Assembly: GCA_964645715.1 (NCBI GenBank)
Contig: CAZYAO010000009.1
Coordinates: forward strand, 27,902 to 91,901
Length of the DNA stretch: 64,000 bases
Source: JAUMBM01 sp964645715
GTDB lineage: Bacteria; Bacteroidota; Bacteroidia; Chitinophagales; Saprospiraceae
Reading direction: 5' to 3'
The notes below the pieces were generated by a model. The model saw nothing but the letters and a program-made list of their open reading frames with translations. It had not been told where the DNA came from and did no database searches. The translations under genes and the position numbers were made by a program. Of this stretch, positions 44,085 through 53,697 are shown piece after piece. Positions within the stretch are counted from its first letter, which is position 1. Each line of letters begins with the position of its first letter.

Positions 44085-46352
44085 ATGGCGTTTGATCTTG
44101 AAATGATAAAGGCTGTTTATGCTGACATGCCCCGCAAGGTTGATGCTGCCCGCGCCCACCTAGGCCGGCCGCTGACCTTAGCTGAAAAAATCCTCTACAG
44201 CCACCTGCATCCGGATTCTCCGCTGCAGGCCTATCAGCGCGGCAAAGATTATGTGTTTTTCGCTCCCGACAGGGTCGCTATGCAGGACGCTACAGCCCAA
44301 ATGGCACTGCTGCAGTTCATGACCTGTGGTCGTGACCAAACAGCCGTGCCCTCCACGGTGCACTGTGATCACCTCATACAGGCCGAATCCGGTGCCGATA
44401 AGGATCTTGCTACTGCCATGACTGACAATAAGGAGGTCTACGACTTTTTGGCTTCCGTTTCTAATAAGTATGGTATCGGTTTCTGGAAACCCGGCGCCGG
44501 TATCATCCACCAGATCGTGCTGGAAAACTACGCTTTCCCCGGTGCTATGATGATTGGCACCGATTCGCATACGCCCAATGCGGGCGGACTGGGTATGGTG
44601 GCTATCGGTGTCGGCGGTGCCGATGCGGTGGATGTCATGGTGGGTATGCCTTGGGAACTCAAAATGCCTAAGCTCATCGGTGTTAAACTGACCGGTAAGC
44701 TCAGCGGCTGGACGTCCCCCAAGGATGTCATCCTCAAAGTCGCCGGTATCCTCACGGTTAAAGGTGGTACGGGTGCTATTGTAGAGTATTTCGGTGAAGG
44801 TGCACAGGCTATGTCGTGCACAGGCAAAGGTACCATCTGTAATATGGGTGCTGAAATCGGTGCTACTACTTCTACTTTTGGCTATGACGACTCCATGAGC
44901 CGCTACCTGCGCGCTACCGACCGCGCTGATATCGCTGACTTGGCCGATCAGATTGCGGACTGCCTCACGGGCGATGCAGATTGCTATGCTGCCCCCGAAA
45001 AATATTTTGACCAGGTGATTGAAATCAACCTGAGTGAACTCGAGCCCCACGTCAATGGCCCGTACACGCCGGATCTCGCATGGCCTATCTCCGAGTTTGC
45101 CAAGGCAGTTAAGGAGCAGGGCTATCCGCAAAAACTGGAAGTAGGTCTGATTGGCAGCTGTACCAACTCAAGCTACGAAGATCTCGATCGCGCTGCCAGC
45201 ATTGCCCGACAGGCAAAGGCCAAAAAGCTGAAAACGCAGGCTGAGTTTACCATCACGCCGGGCTCTGAGCAGATTCGATATACGGTTGCCCGCGACGGAC
45301 AACTCGAGGCGTTTGAAGAAATCGGCGGCGTGGTCATGGCCAACGCCTGCGGCCCTTGCATCGGTCAGTGGGCGCGCCATACCGATGATCCTAAGCGTGC
45401 CAATTCTATCATTACCAGCTTCAACCGCAATTTTTCCAAGCGCAACGACGGCAACCCGCAAACGCGTGCCTTCGTCGCCAGCCCGGAGATCGTCACGGCA
45501 CTCGTCATCGCTGGTGATCTGACATTTAATCCGCTGACAGATACACTCATCAACGAAGACGGCGAGGCGGTGCGCCTTGATCCGCCCAGCGGTGTAGAGC
45601 TGCCGGCACGTGGATTCGATGTTGAAGATGCCGGCTTCCAGCCACCGGCCGCCAACAGCGCCAGTGTGGAAGTGCATGTGTCCCCCACCAGCGATCGTCT
45701 GCAGCTGCTCACGCCTTTCGAGCCAATCACGCAGACACAGCTCAAGGGCATGCGTCTGCTCATTAAAGCCAAAGGAAAGTGTACTACTGACCACATTTCC
45801 ATGGCAGGCCCTTGGCTGGTATACCGCGGCCACTTGGAAAACATCTCCAATAACTGCCTCATCGGTGCTATCAATGCTTACAACGATGAAGCCAATAAGG
45901 TGCTCAACTTTGTGAGTAATGAGTACATGGGCGTGCCCGACAGTGCACGCACCTACAAGGCAGCAGGCGTCAGCACCGTCGTTTTTGGTGAGGAAAATTA
46001 TGGCGAAGGCTCCAGCCGTGAGCACGCAGCCATGGAGCCCCGATTCCTGGGCGTAAAGGCTGTTATCGTTAAGTCTTTCGCACGTATCCACGAGACCAAT
46101 CTCAAAAAGCAGGGGATGCTGGCACTCACTTTTGTCAATCCGGCTGACTATGATAAGATCCGCCAGGATGATAGCATCGACCTGCTGGGCTTCGATGATA
46201 TGGCTCCCGGCCGCAACATGACCGTTGTGCTCAACCATGCCGATGGTTCTTCTGACAGCTTCGAAGTGACGCACACCTACAACGCACAGCAGATCGACTG
46301 GGTGCGGGCAGGATCGGCACTCAATAAGATTCGCGAAGAGCTGGGCGCTTAG
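44085..46352 (+). CDS. acn: Aconitate hydratase (mitochondrial-type)
   Basis: A 755-aa enzyme converting citrate to isocitrate in the TCA cycle through a [4Fe-4S] cluster. Start ATG 44085 (MAFDLEMIK) lies after the promoter; the longer in-frame frame overlaps it. Landmarks: TIMIGTDSHTPNAGG-like MMIGTDSHTPNAGGLGM (~158), LIGSCTNSSYEDL with the first cluster cysteine (~370), ANACGPCIGQW with the other two (~435), SFNRNFSKRNDG, and the swivel-domain FGEENYGEGSSREHAAMEPRFLG (~640). Length fits the ACO2-like class, not the ~890-aa AcnA class. Confidence 0.97.
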   Translation: MAFDLEMIKAVYADMPRKVDAARAHLGRPLTLAEKILYSHLHPDSPLQAYQRGKDYVFFAPDRVAMQDATAQMALLQFMTCGRDQTAVPSTVHCDHLIQAESGADKDLATAMTDNKEVYDFLASVSNKYGIGFWKPGAGIIHQIVLENYAFPGAMMIGTDSHTPNAGGLGMVAIGVGGADAVDVMVGMPWELKMPKLIGVKLTGKLSGWTSPKDVILKVAGILTVKGGTGAIVEYFGEGAQAMSCTGKGTICNMGAEIGATTSTFGYDDSMSRYLRATDRADIADLADQIADCLTGDADCYAAPEKYFDQVIEINLSELEPHVNGPYTPDLAWPISEFAKAVKEQGYPQKLEVGLIGSCTNSSYEDLDRAASIARQAKAKKLKTQAEFTITPGSEQIRYTVARDGQLEAFEEIGGVVMANACGPCIGQWARHTDDPKRANSIITSFNRNFSKRNDGNPQTRAFVASPEIVTALVIAGDLTFNPLTDTLINEDGEAVRLDPPSGVELPARGFDVEDAGFQPPAANSASVEVHVSPTSDRLQLLTPFEPITQTQLKGMRLLIKAKGKCTTDHISMAGPWLVYRGHLENISNNCLIGAINAYNDEANKVLNFVSNEYMGVPDSARTYKAAGVSTVVFGEENYGEGSSREHAAMEPRFLGVKAVIVKSFARIHETNLKKQGMLALTFVNPADYDKIRQDDSIDLLGFDDMAPGRNMTVVLNHADGSSDSFEVTHTYNAQQIDWVRAGSALNKIREELGA

Positions 46353-46375
46353 GTGCTTTTTTTAGGGTAAAAAAA

Positions 46376-46412
46376 TGCGAGACCGCTCCTGCTGTGCAGG
46401 GGCGGTCTCGCA
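46376..46412 (+). terminator. Terminator of aconitase gene
   Basis: TGCGAGACCGCTCCTG pairs with CAGGGGCGGTCTCGCA (16 bp, one T-G), loop CTGTG, preceded by A6 and followed by TTTT. Confidence 0.85.
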
Positions 46413-46524
46413 CTTTTAGGCCCCCGGCTCATTGTAGCAGCCTTATTGACAACTTATCGACAATTTTTTGGTTTTGTGTGTATCGTGCATAAAAACAATG
46501 TATTTTTCCATTGCGAAAAGATGA

Positions 46525-49515
46525 ATGCTATTTATGCTGACACGAAATCGAAATAACACTGTCAACCCTCACAGGCTGCTCCTCTGCTGCCTGGCCACGC
46601 TGCTCTTCGCTGGTCACCAGCTGTCGGCACAAAAGTCTGTCTATGTAGAAGGCGAACTACTTGTACAGCTGCCGCCTGCTGTCGATGGGAAGCGCTGGGC
46701 TGCCGCCTGGGAAGAATCTGACCGTGCCGCGCCCCGGCTAAAGGCCCTCGAGTGTGTTTCTCCCCCCCTCAATGTATGGCTTTTTCAGTTTGACCCTTAT
46801 TCGACAGATGCCCTGCGGCTACTGACAACCGTGCGCAACCGCAAAGAGGTATTGACAGCACAGTTCAACCACCTCGTCGACCTGCGCTCTACCCTGCCCG
46901 ACGACCCACTCATTGCCAACCAGTGGCAGTACCTCAATACAGGCCAGACCAATGGTCTGCCTGATGCCGATATCGATGCCGACCTCGCCTGGGATGTAGC
47001 TACAGGAGGCCTCACAATCACCGGAGACACCATCGTCATTTGTGTAATCGATGATGGCCTGTCCCTCTCTCATCCCGATTTTCAGCGGAATCGGTGGATT
47101 AACCATGCGGAAATACCCGCCAATGGTATTGACGATGATCAGAACGGTTACGTCGATGACCACCTGGGATGGAGTACCGTCACAAACGACGATCAGATTG
47201 GCAGTGGCGGTAGTCACGGTACACCTGTCGTAGGGATTGTCGGCGCCGATGGCAATAACGGTGTCGGTGTGAGTGGACTCAACTGGCGGGTCAAGGTGAT
47301 GGTCATCAAAAATAATTTCAATACCACAGAGGCCAAAGTGCTCGCTGCTTATTCCTATCCGCTCGCACAGCGCATGCGCTACAATGCCAGCCAGGGGGCC
47401 GCGGGAGCTTTCGTCGTTGCAACCAATGCTTCCTGGGGTGTCAATGGGGGTATGCCCGATGACAGCCCCATCTGGTGCTCCCTGTATGACAGTCTGGGTA
47501 TGCAGGGCATCCTCAATTGCGGCGCTACAGCCAACCAAAATGTCAACGTAGATGTGTCGGGTGACCTCCCGACAACCTGCCCAAGTCCCTTCCTGATTGC
47601 GGTCACCAATACCAATCACCTCGACGAAAAGGTAACCTCCGCTGGTTATGGAGCTGTCAATATCGATCTGGGCGCACCCGGCAGCGGCAGTTATACGATT
47701 ACGGCCAATGGCAGCTATGGTGTTTTTGGCGGCACTTCTGCCGCCACCCCGCATGTGACGGGCGCCATTGGGCTGCTTTACAGCGCGCCCTGCCCTTCGC
47801 TCATGACGCTGGTACGCAGCGATCCGGCTGCTGCTGCCTTGTGGATGAGGGATGTAATCCTCGGCGGTGTTGATGTCCGGCCTGCCCTCACCAACCTCAC
47901 GGCTACTGGTGGGCGACTCAATGTTTTCAACAGCCTGCAGCTGCTGCTGCAGGACTGCGGAAGCTGCCTCCCGCCAAGTTCCAACCAGGTGACTGAGCGA
48001 AGCGATATACAGGCCAGCATAGCGTGGAATACCAACGACAGCCTGCTGCGCGTAGCTATCCGCTGGCGGCCTGCTGGTAGTACCGAGTGGCTGCTGGAAG
48101 AGAATGCACAGAGCCCCTTCCTCATCACCGCGTTGCAGGCTTGCACCCAGTATGAGTACCAATTGGCTGGTTTTTGTCAGGGAGAGACGACTGGCTTTGG
48201 CAGCAGTTTTTTCTTTACCACCGACGGCTGCTGTATAGCCCCCGACAATATTATTGTGGATGACGTAGGTCAGGAGCAGGCCACTCTCTACTGGTCAGCA
48301 GTCCTCGCTGCTACAACCTACAATATTCGCTGGCGGCCTGCGGGCAGCAACGAATGGAATACACTGTCAACCGCTGGTCAGACGGTCTTGCTGACCAATC
48401 TCGAAACTTGTACAGCTTACGAATACCAAGTGGGTGTGCTGTGCAGTAATGGTTTGCTCATTTTTAGCCCTGTTAAAACTTTTTCCACCTCCGGCTGCGG
48501 CCCTTGCCTCGACCGCCCCTACTGCGTATCCGAAGAGTTCAACAATACAGGCGAGTGGATCCGGCGGGTAGCTATTGGCAATTTTTTTGAAAATATCTCC
48601 GGTGCAGAGCCTGACGGTTACAACAATTATGGACTCAGCCTGGATCCCGTACCACTGATGAGGGGCCTCCCCTACCCCTTGCAGCTCGAACCGGCTTTTT
48701 CGGGTAGCCCCTACCTCGAAGCATTCTCTATCTGGGTGGACTTGGATCAGAATGGTTTTTTTACCGGTCAGGAGAAGGTGTTTAGTGGTGAGAGTAGCAG
48801 TCAGGTAACCGCCGGCAACTTGATTATTCCCGCCAGTGCACTGCCTGGACTTACCCGTATGCGGGTCATTATGCAGTTCTTGTCGGCCTCCGATCCCTGT
48901 CCTTTCCTGAGTGTCTACGGCGAAACAGAGGACTATTGTATCTACCTGCTTGGTGACAACGAATGCCCTTCACCCGTGGGCTTCCGCTTGTCCAATACCG
49001 ACACTACCCAGCTGACGGTGCGCTGGAACAGCCAGCCCGGTATCGCGGACTATCTGCTTGCCTATCGGCAACGGGGTACTGCCAATTGGTCTACGGTAGC
49101 CGTACAGGATACTTTCTTCCTGCTGGATGCCCTGCAGCCCTGTACAGAATACATTCTGCAGCTGAGTGCCAGCTGCGACACTACTTCGGGTGCCATCAGC
49201 CCTGTACTCAATGCCCTCACGGCATGCGTCAATTCAGTTGACAACCTGGCAGCTGACAGTCTCTCCTGGATCATTTACCCCAATCCGGGTTCGACTGCCC
49301 GGATTGCCTGGCTGGCAGGGACGGATCGACCTGGTTTTCGGCTTAGTTTTTTTGATGTACTGGGCCGGCCAATCAGCCAGCAGTATTGGCCAGCAGGTAT
49401 AGCCGATGACACCTTCTTACTGCCCGCTGCTGCCTGGCCTCCCGGGCTGTATTTTATTCTTATTGAAAGTGAGAAAGACGGGCGCTCGGGCAGGATGAGC
49501 TGGCTCAAGCAGTAG
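46525..49515 (+). CDS. T9SS-exported multidomain subtilase (S8)
   Basis: A 996-aa protein with signal peptide (~residues 1-36, ...HQLSA|Q). The subtilase domain covers ~140-465: Asp in VICVIDDGLSLSHPDF, His in GSGGSHGTPVVGIVGA, Asn in VATNASWGVNGG, Ser in FGGTSAATPHVTGAIGLL. There follow fibronectin-III-like modules with repeated IRWRPAGS.EW and CT.YEYQ motifs, a GEVED domain (FSIWVDLDQNGFFTGQ ... VYGETEDYCIYL), another FnIII-like module (YLLAYRQRGTANWS) and a type A sorting domain (WIIYPNPGSTARI ... WPPGLYFILIE). Secreted or cell-surface protease. Start ATG 46525; M4 at 46534 is an alternative. Confidence 0.92.
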   Translation: MLFMLTRNRNNTVNPHRLLLCCLATLLFAGHQLSAQKSVYVEGELLVQLPPAVDGKRWAAAWEESDRAAPRLKALECVSPPLNVWLFQFDPYSTDALRLLTTVRNRKEVLTAQFNHLVDLRSTLPDDPLIANQWQYLNTGQTNGLPDADIDADLAWDVATGGLTITGDTIVICVIDDGLSLSHPDFQRNRWINHAEIPANGIDDDQNGYVDDHLGWSTVTNDDQIGSGGSHGTPVVGIVGADGNNGVGVSGLNWRVKVMVIKNNFNTTEAKVLAAYSYPLAQRMRYNASQGAAGAFVVATNASWGVNGGMPDDSPIWCSLYDSLGMQGILNCGATANQNVNVDVSGDLPTTCPSPFLIAVTNTNHLDEKVTSAGYGAVNIDLGAPGSGSYTITANGSYGVFGGTSAATPHVTGAIGLLYSAPCPSLMTLVRSDPAAAALWMRDVILGGVDVRPALTNLTATGGRLNVFNSLQLLLQDCGSCLPPSSNQVTERSDIQASIAWNTNDSLLRVAIRWRPAGSTEWLLEENAQSPFLITALQACTQYEYQLAGFCQGETTGFGSSFFFTTDGCCIAPDNIIVDDVGQEQATLYWSAVLAATTYNIRWRPAGSNEWNTLSTAGQTVLLTNLETCTAYEYQVGVLCSNGLLIFSPVKTFSTSGCGPCLDRPYCVSEEFNNTGEWIRRVAIGNFFENISGAEPDGYNNYGLSLDPVPLMRGLPYPLQLEPAFSGSPYLEAFSIWVDLDQNGFFTGQEKVFSGESSSQVTAGNLIIPASALPGLTRMRVIMQFLSASDPCPFLSVYGETEDYCIYLLGDNECPSPVGFRLSNTDTTQLTVRWNSQPGIADYLLAYRQRGTANWSTVAVQDTFFLLDALQPCTEYILQLSASCDTTSGAISPVLNALTACVNSVDNLAADSLSWIIYPNPGSTARIAWLAGTDRPGFRLSFFDVLGRPISQQYWPAGIADDTFLLPAAAWPPGLYFILIESEKDGRSGRMSWLKQ

Positions 49516-49747
49516 GCGGCGGGCCATGCTGGCCGTGCCAAATGATTGCCTTCACAGTGGCCTGCACGTACAGGAACGAATGAGGCGCGAGGGTATATGA
49601 TACAATGAAAAATACAATTGACAGTAAAAGGCTGTCCCAATTGTTCTTTTTGCTTTATTTTTGCCGTAGCTGTGTATCGCCTGTGCTCCTGTGGAGACCA
49701 AAGGCGCACACCACCATGTAATGAACTACCAATAAATCGGTTGCGTT

Positions 49748-50080
49748 ATGAGAAGATATGTATTACCCATCATGTTTGCTGCGGGTATCTGGGCCTGCGG
49801 CGGTAGTGCTACTGCCGACAGTTCCGGAAGCAGTAGTGCCGGCGCAGCCCCTGCCAATGACGGTGCCAAGATCTATAAGACCTACTGCGTAACCTGCCAC
49901 GGTCTTTATGGGGACATGGGCGCGAGTGGTGCTTTCAACCTGCAGACTACGCAGCTCACGCTGGAAGAGCGGGTACAAGTGATTACCAATGGCCGCAACG
50001 CTATGACCCCCTTTGCCAATCTGCTCACACCCGAGCAAATTCGGGCAGTGGCGGAGTATACGCTTACACTGAAAAAGTAA
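49748..50080 (+). CDS. Small c-type cytochrome lipoprotein
   Basis: A 110-aa protein. The signal peptide ends in IWAC (C17), a plausible lipobox, followed by a Ser/Gly/Ala linker. The cytochrome c domain has the haem-binding YCVTCH (C47, C50, H51), a conserved GDMG loop and a probable methionine ligand in RNAMTPFANLL (~85), ending with LTPEQIRAVAEYTLTL. It would be a monohaem class I electron carrier attached to a membrane facing the periplasm. It stands alone and converges with the M16 gene. Confidence 0.93.
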   Translation: MRRYVLPIMFAAGIWACGGSATADSSGSSSAGAAPANDGAKIYKTYCVTCHGLYGDMGASGAFNLQTTQLTLEERVQVITNGRNAMTPFANLLTPEQIRAVAEYTLTLKK

Positions 50081-50125
50081 GCGCTGCGGTTACGCCCTGC
50101 ACGGTCGAAGTCGTTTGCCAGCCAT

Positions 50126-51364
50126 TCAGCTGATTGCCCTGTAAGCCAGCTCCACACAGTTGTCCTGCCGCAACCACGTCCGCGACAGCTGTTGGAGGGT
50201 AGCGGCCGTCACGCTGTTGTACAACCGGGGTTCTTCGTTGATCAGCTCAGGATTACCCATCAATTCAAAAAAAGCGAGGTTAGATGCCTTGCTGAGAATG
50301 CTCATTTCAGAGAAAATGAGTGTACTCTCTGCTTTGTTGCGAAGCATGGTCATCTCAGTTTCTGTCATCCCTTCTGTTTTCAACAACTCCAGTTGCCCCC
50401 AGATGGCCTCCCGCGCCTGTTCGAGGCTTACTCCTTCAGCGGGCCGACCCTCGATAATCAGCAGCCCCGGATCGATGGTTGCCGTCACATAGGCATCAAT
50501 CATCGTAAAGAGTTCACGTTCTTTGACCAAGTGCCGATACAGGCGGCTCGAGCGCCCATTGCCCAGCAAATCAGACAATAGGTCGGACGCATAATAAGCC
50601 CTATCCTGTCGGGCAGGCGTATGGAAGGCCATGAATAGTGCATCCCCCGGTACACGTGCCTCTACCAGCTGCTGCCGAAAGTGCGTCTGGGGAGGTTCTG
50701 CCGGAAGGTTACGGGCAGGAATAGAACCCGCGGGGATTTCGCCAAACCACTTCTCCGCAAGCCGGAATACACGGTCTGCTTTGACATTACCCGTAACCGT
50801 AAGGATAGCATTGTTGGGCCGGTAGTGGTGATAGAAAAAATCTTTTACTTCCCGCAGGCTGGCGTTGGCTACATGTTCGGGAACAAGACCAATGGTTGGC
50901 CAGCGGTAGGGATGCACCTGATATGCCAGCGCAGCCAAGTGGTGGCCATGGTCACCATAGGGCTCATTCAGGCAGGTTTCTTTAAACTCCTCCACGACTA
51001 CTTTCCGCTGTACATCAAGCACTTTTTCACTAAAATCCAGCTGCAACATACGGTCACTTTCCAGCCAGAAAGCAATTTCCAGGTTTTCAGCCGGTACAGA
51101 TATGTAAAAATTGGTGATGTCGTTGTTCGTGAAGGCATTGTTTTCTCCACCCGCGTGCTGCAGGGGTGTATCAAAGTCCGGTATGTTGACCGAGCCACCA
51201 AACATGAGGTGCTCAAACAAGTGAGCGAAGCCAGTCCTGTCTGGCGACTCATCCCGGGAACCTACGTTGTACAGTACGTTGACGACGGCCATGGGCGTGC
51301 TGTTATCTTCATGTACCAGCACGCGCAAGCCGTTAGAAAGTGTATGTTTGGTATAAGTAATCAC
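50126..51364 (-). CDS. M16 family zinc peptidase
   Basis: A 412-aa insulinase-type protease. The inverted zinc motif HLFEHLMFGG (HxxEH, ~residues 48-52) and the downstream glutamate in VVEEFKETCLN (~125) make it a catalytically complete subunit. The second half (PGDALFMAFHTPARQD, GNGRSSRLYRHLVKERE) is the C-terminal M16 homologous domain. No signal peptide is seen, so the protein should be cytoplasmic. Start is GTG 51364; the sequence ITYTKHTLSNGLRV is the usual beginning and no ATG precedes it. An inactive partner subunit is often encoded next to such genes but is absent here. Confidence 0.93.
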   Translation of the reverse strand: MITYTKHTLSNGLRVLVHEDNSTPMAVVNVLYNVGSRDESPDRTGFAHLFEHLMFGGSVNIPDFDTPLQHAGGENNAFTNNDITNFYISVPAENLEIAFWLESDRMLQLDFSEKVLDVQRKVVVEEFKETCLNEPYGDHGHHLAALAYQVHPYRWPTIGLVPEHVANASLREVKDFFYHHYRPNNAILTVTGNVKADRVFRLAEKWFGEIPAGSIPARNLPAEPPQTHFRQQLVEARVPGDALFMAFHTPARQDRAYYASDLLSDLLGNGRSSRLYRHLVKERELFTMIDAYVTATIDPGLLIIEGRPAEGVSLEQAREAIWGQLELLKTEGMTETEMTMLRNKAESTLIFSEMSILSKASNLAFFELMGNPELINEEPRLYNSVTAATLQQLSRTWLRQDNCVELAYRAIS

Positions 51365-51513
51365 GATGTAAATATAAGCGTGTTTGTGCGTACAAATAGT
51401 TTTTTGGTGATCCTTGAGCGAAAGACGAGGGAATTGCGGAGATTCTTATCATTGACAACACATAATGTGCGGTCGCTGTTTTAAATTGCAGTCGTTAATC
51501 AAAAAATGCAACT

Positions 51514-53646
51514 ATGGGACGCCCTGACTTTCGCCGCCATAAACTCAGCTGGTCGCTGGACTCCCTTCGCCCCGGCGCCGATAATCCTCCGGTACACACG
51601 TCTACCGAAGGTATCGAAATACCTGCCTGGTTTTCGGCCGAAAAAATTGCCGCCTACGACCATCTCAATTATACCGCCGGTAAACCGCCCTACTTGCGGG
51701 GACCGTATGCGTCCATGTATACCATACGGCCCTGGACAATACGCCAGTATGCCGGCTTTAGTACGGCAGAAGAGAGCAATGCCTTTTATCGCCGCAACCT
51801 TGCCCAAGGACAAAAGGGGCTTTCAGTTGCCTTTGACCTTGCTACCCACCGTGGATATGACAGCGACCACGAGCGGGTAAAGGGAGATGTCGGTAAGGCA
51901 GGCGTTGCCATCGATACAGTGGAGGACATGAAAATTCTCTTCGACCAGATACCGCTTGATGAGATGTCTGTATCAATGACCATGAACGGCGCCGTCATCC
52001 CTATTATGGCCTTCTATATTGTGGCGGCTGAGGAACAAGGGGTAAGCCCTGACAAACTCAGCGGTACCATCCAAAATGACATCCTTAAGGAATTTATGGT
52101 GCGCAACACCTATATCTACCCGCCAGGGCCCAGCATGCGCATCATTGGTGACATTTTTGCCTATACCTCCCGCCACATGCCGCGCTTCAACTCCATCAGC
52201 GTCAGTGGCTACCACATGCACGAGGCAGGTGCACCTGCCGAGCTGGAGTTGGCTTTCACCCTGGCCGATGGCCTCGAGTACCTGCGTACGGGTATAGCGG
52301 CCGGGCTTGATATTGACGATTTTGCACCCCGGATTTCGTTCTTCTGGGGCATCGGCATGAATCACTTCATGGAAATTGCCAAAATGCGAGCGGGTCGGTT
52401 GTTATGGTCAAAAATTGTCGCCCGGTTTAATCCGCGCGATGAACGCAGTTTGTCGCTGCGCACCCACAGCCAGACCTCCGGCTATAGCCTGACCGAGCAG
52501 GATCCTTTCAACAACATCGGCCGTACCTGTATAGAAGCTGCCGCCGCCGTTTTTGGTGGTACTCAGTCTTTACATACCAATGCCCTGGACGAAGCCATCG
52601 CCCTGCCTACTGATTTTTCTGCCAAAATTGCGCGGGACACACAAAAGTACCTGCAGCAGGATACCGATATTACCCGCGCCATCGATCCTTGGGGTGGTTC
52701 GTATTACATTGAGTACCTAACAGCTGAGCTGGCACGCAAAGCTTGGGAAATAATTGAGGAAGTTGAAGCCGCCGGCGGCATGGCGCGCGCCATTGAACTG
52801 GGGCTGCCAAAGATGCGCATTGAAGAGGCTGCCGCCAAAAAGCAGGCACGCATAGATAGTGGGCAGGAAAAAATTGTGGGTGTCAACCTCTACCCCGTCC
52901 ATGAAGCTACCAATATTGATATTCTTGAAGTAGACAATACAGCTGTACGCCAACGCCAGATCGAACGACTGCAGCAGCTGCGTGCCAGCCGCAATGAGCA
53001 ACTCGTGCAGCATAAGCTCGAGGCTATCTATCAGGCTAGCCTGGGCAGCGACAATCTGCTCGCTCTGGCCATTGAAGCAGCACGCGCCAGAGCTAGCCTG
53101 GGCGAAATAAGTTTTGCCATGGAGCGTGCTTTCGGGCGTTATCAGGCCGTACAGCATACCATCAGTGGCGTATATGCCGGCGAAATTATGCTCGATCCCG
53201 ACTTCATCCATGCCCGGGAGATGGCCGATGCTTTTGCGCAAAAGGAAGGTCGACGGCCGCGTATCATGGTGGCCAAACTGGGACAGGACGGCCACGACCG
53301 AGGTGCCAAGATTATCGCTACCAGCTTTGCAGATCTGGGCTTTGACGTAGATATGGGTGCTTTGTTCCAGACACCGGCAGAAGCGGCAAGACAGGCAGCC
53401 GAAAATGATGTCCATATCCTGGGAATCTCTTCGCTGGCCGCTGGCCATAAAACCTTAGTACCCGAGACGCTGGCAGCCCTGGCAGCCCTCGGTCGACAGG
53501 ATATTTTGGTAGTTGTCGGAGGAATTATTCCGCATGCCGACTATGCGTGGCTGTACGAGCAGGGTGTCGCAGGCATATTTGGCCCCGGCACCAAGATTGC
53601 TGTAGCAGCCGCCGAAATTCTCAAAATACTATCGGCAGAGGCGTAA
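51514..53646 (+). CDS. mutB: Methylmalonyl-CoA mutase, large (catalytic) subunit
   Basis: A 710-aa adenosylcobalamin enzyme interconverting methylmalonyl-CoA and succinyl-CoA. The N-terminal barrel has Y69 in ASMYTIRPWTIRQYAGF and H234 in SVSGYHMHEAGAP (equivalents of Y89 and H244 of the Propionibacterium enzyme). The C-terminal B12 domain starts near 580, with K588 in AKLGQDGHDRG and the cofactor-binding D592-x-H594-x-x-G597, then GISSLAAGH and VVGGIIP. The small subunit, usually just upstream, is absent here. The cobalamin riboswitch lies about 3.3 kb downstream. Confidence 0.96.
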   Translation: MGRPDFRRHKLSWSLDSLRPGADNPPVHTSTEGIEIPAWFSAEKIAAYDHLNYTAGKPPYLRGPYASMYTIRPWTIRQYAGFSTAEESNAFYRRNLAQGQKGLSVAFDLATHRGYDSDHERVKGDVGKAGVAIDTVEDMKILFDQIPLDEMSVSMTMNGAVIPIMAFYIVAAEEQGVSPDKLSGTIQNDILKEFMVRNTYIYPPGPSMRIIGDIFAYTSRHMPRFNSISVSGYHMHEAGAPAELELAFTLADGLEYLRTGIAAGLDIDDFAPRISFFWGIGMNHFMEIAKMRAGRLLWSKIVARFNPRDERSLSLRTHSQTSGYSLTEQDPFNNIGRTCIEAAAAVFGGTQSLHTNALDEAIALPTDFSAKIARDTQKYLQQDTDITRAIDPWGGSYYIEYLTAELARKAWEIIEEVEAAGGMARAIELGLPKMRIEEAAAKKQARIDSGQEKIVGVNLYPVHEATNIDILEVDNTAVRQRQIERLQQLRASRNEQLVQHKLEAIYQASLGSDNLLALAIEAARARASLGEISFAMERAFGRYQAVQHTISGVYAGEIMLDPDFIHAREMADAFAQKEGRRPRIMVAKLGQDGHDRGAKIIATSFADLGFDVDMGALFQTPAEAARQAAENDVHILGISSLAAGHKTLVPETLAALAALGRQDILVVVGGIIPHADYAWLYEQGVAGIFGPGTKIAVAAAEILKILSAEA

Positions 53647-53697
53647 AATGCACCTGTATTTTTTTACAACAAAAGACCGAATACCAAGCTGGTAAAA

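Noticed and set aside
45168..46274. 368-codon open frame antisense to aconitase
   Set aside because: The plus strand encodes an unmistakable aconitase; the antisense product has no recognisable domain.
46819..48162. 447-codon open frame antisense to the second subtilase
   Set aside because: Long open antisense frames arise from the codon bias here; no domain or promoter supports it.
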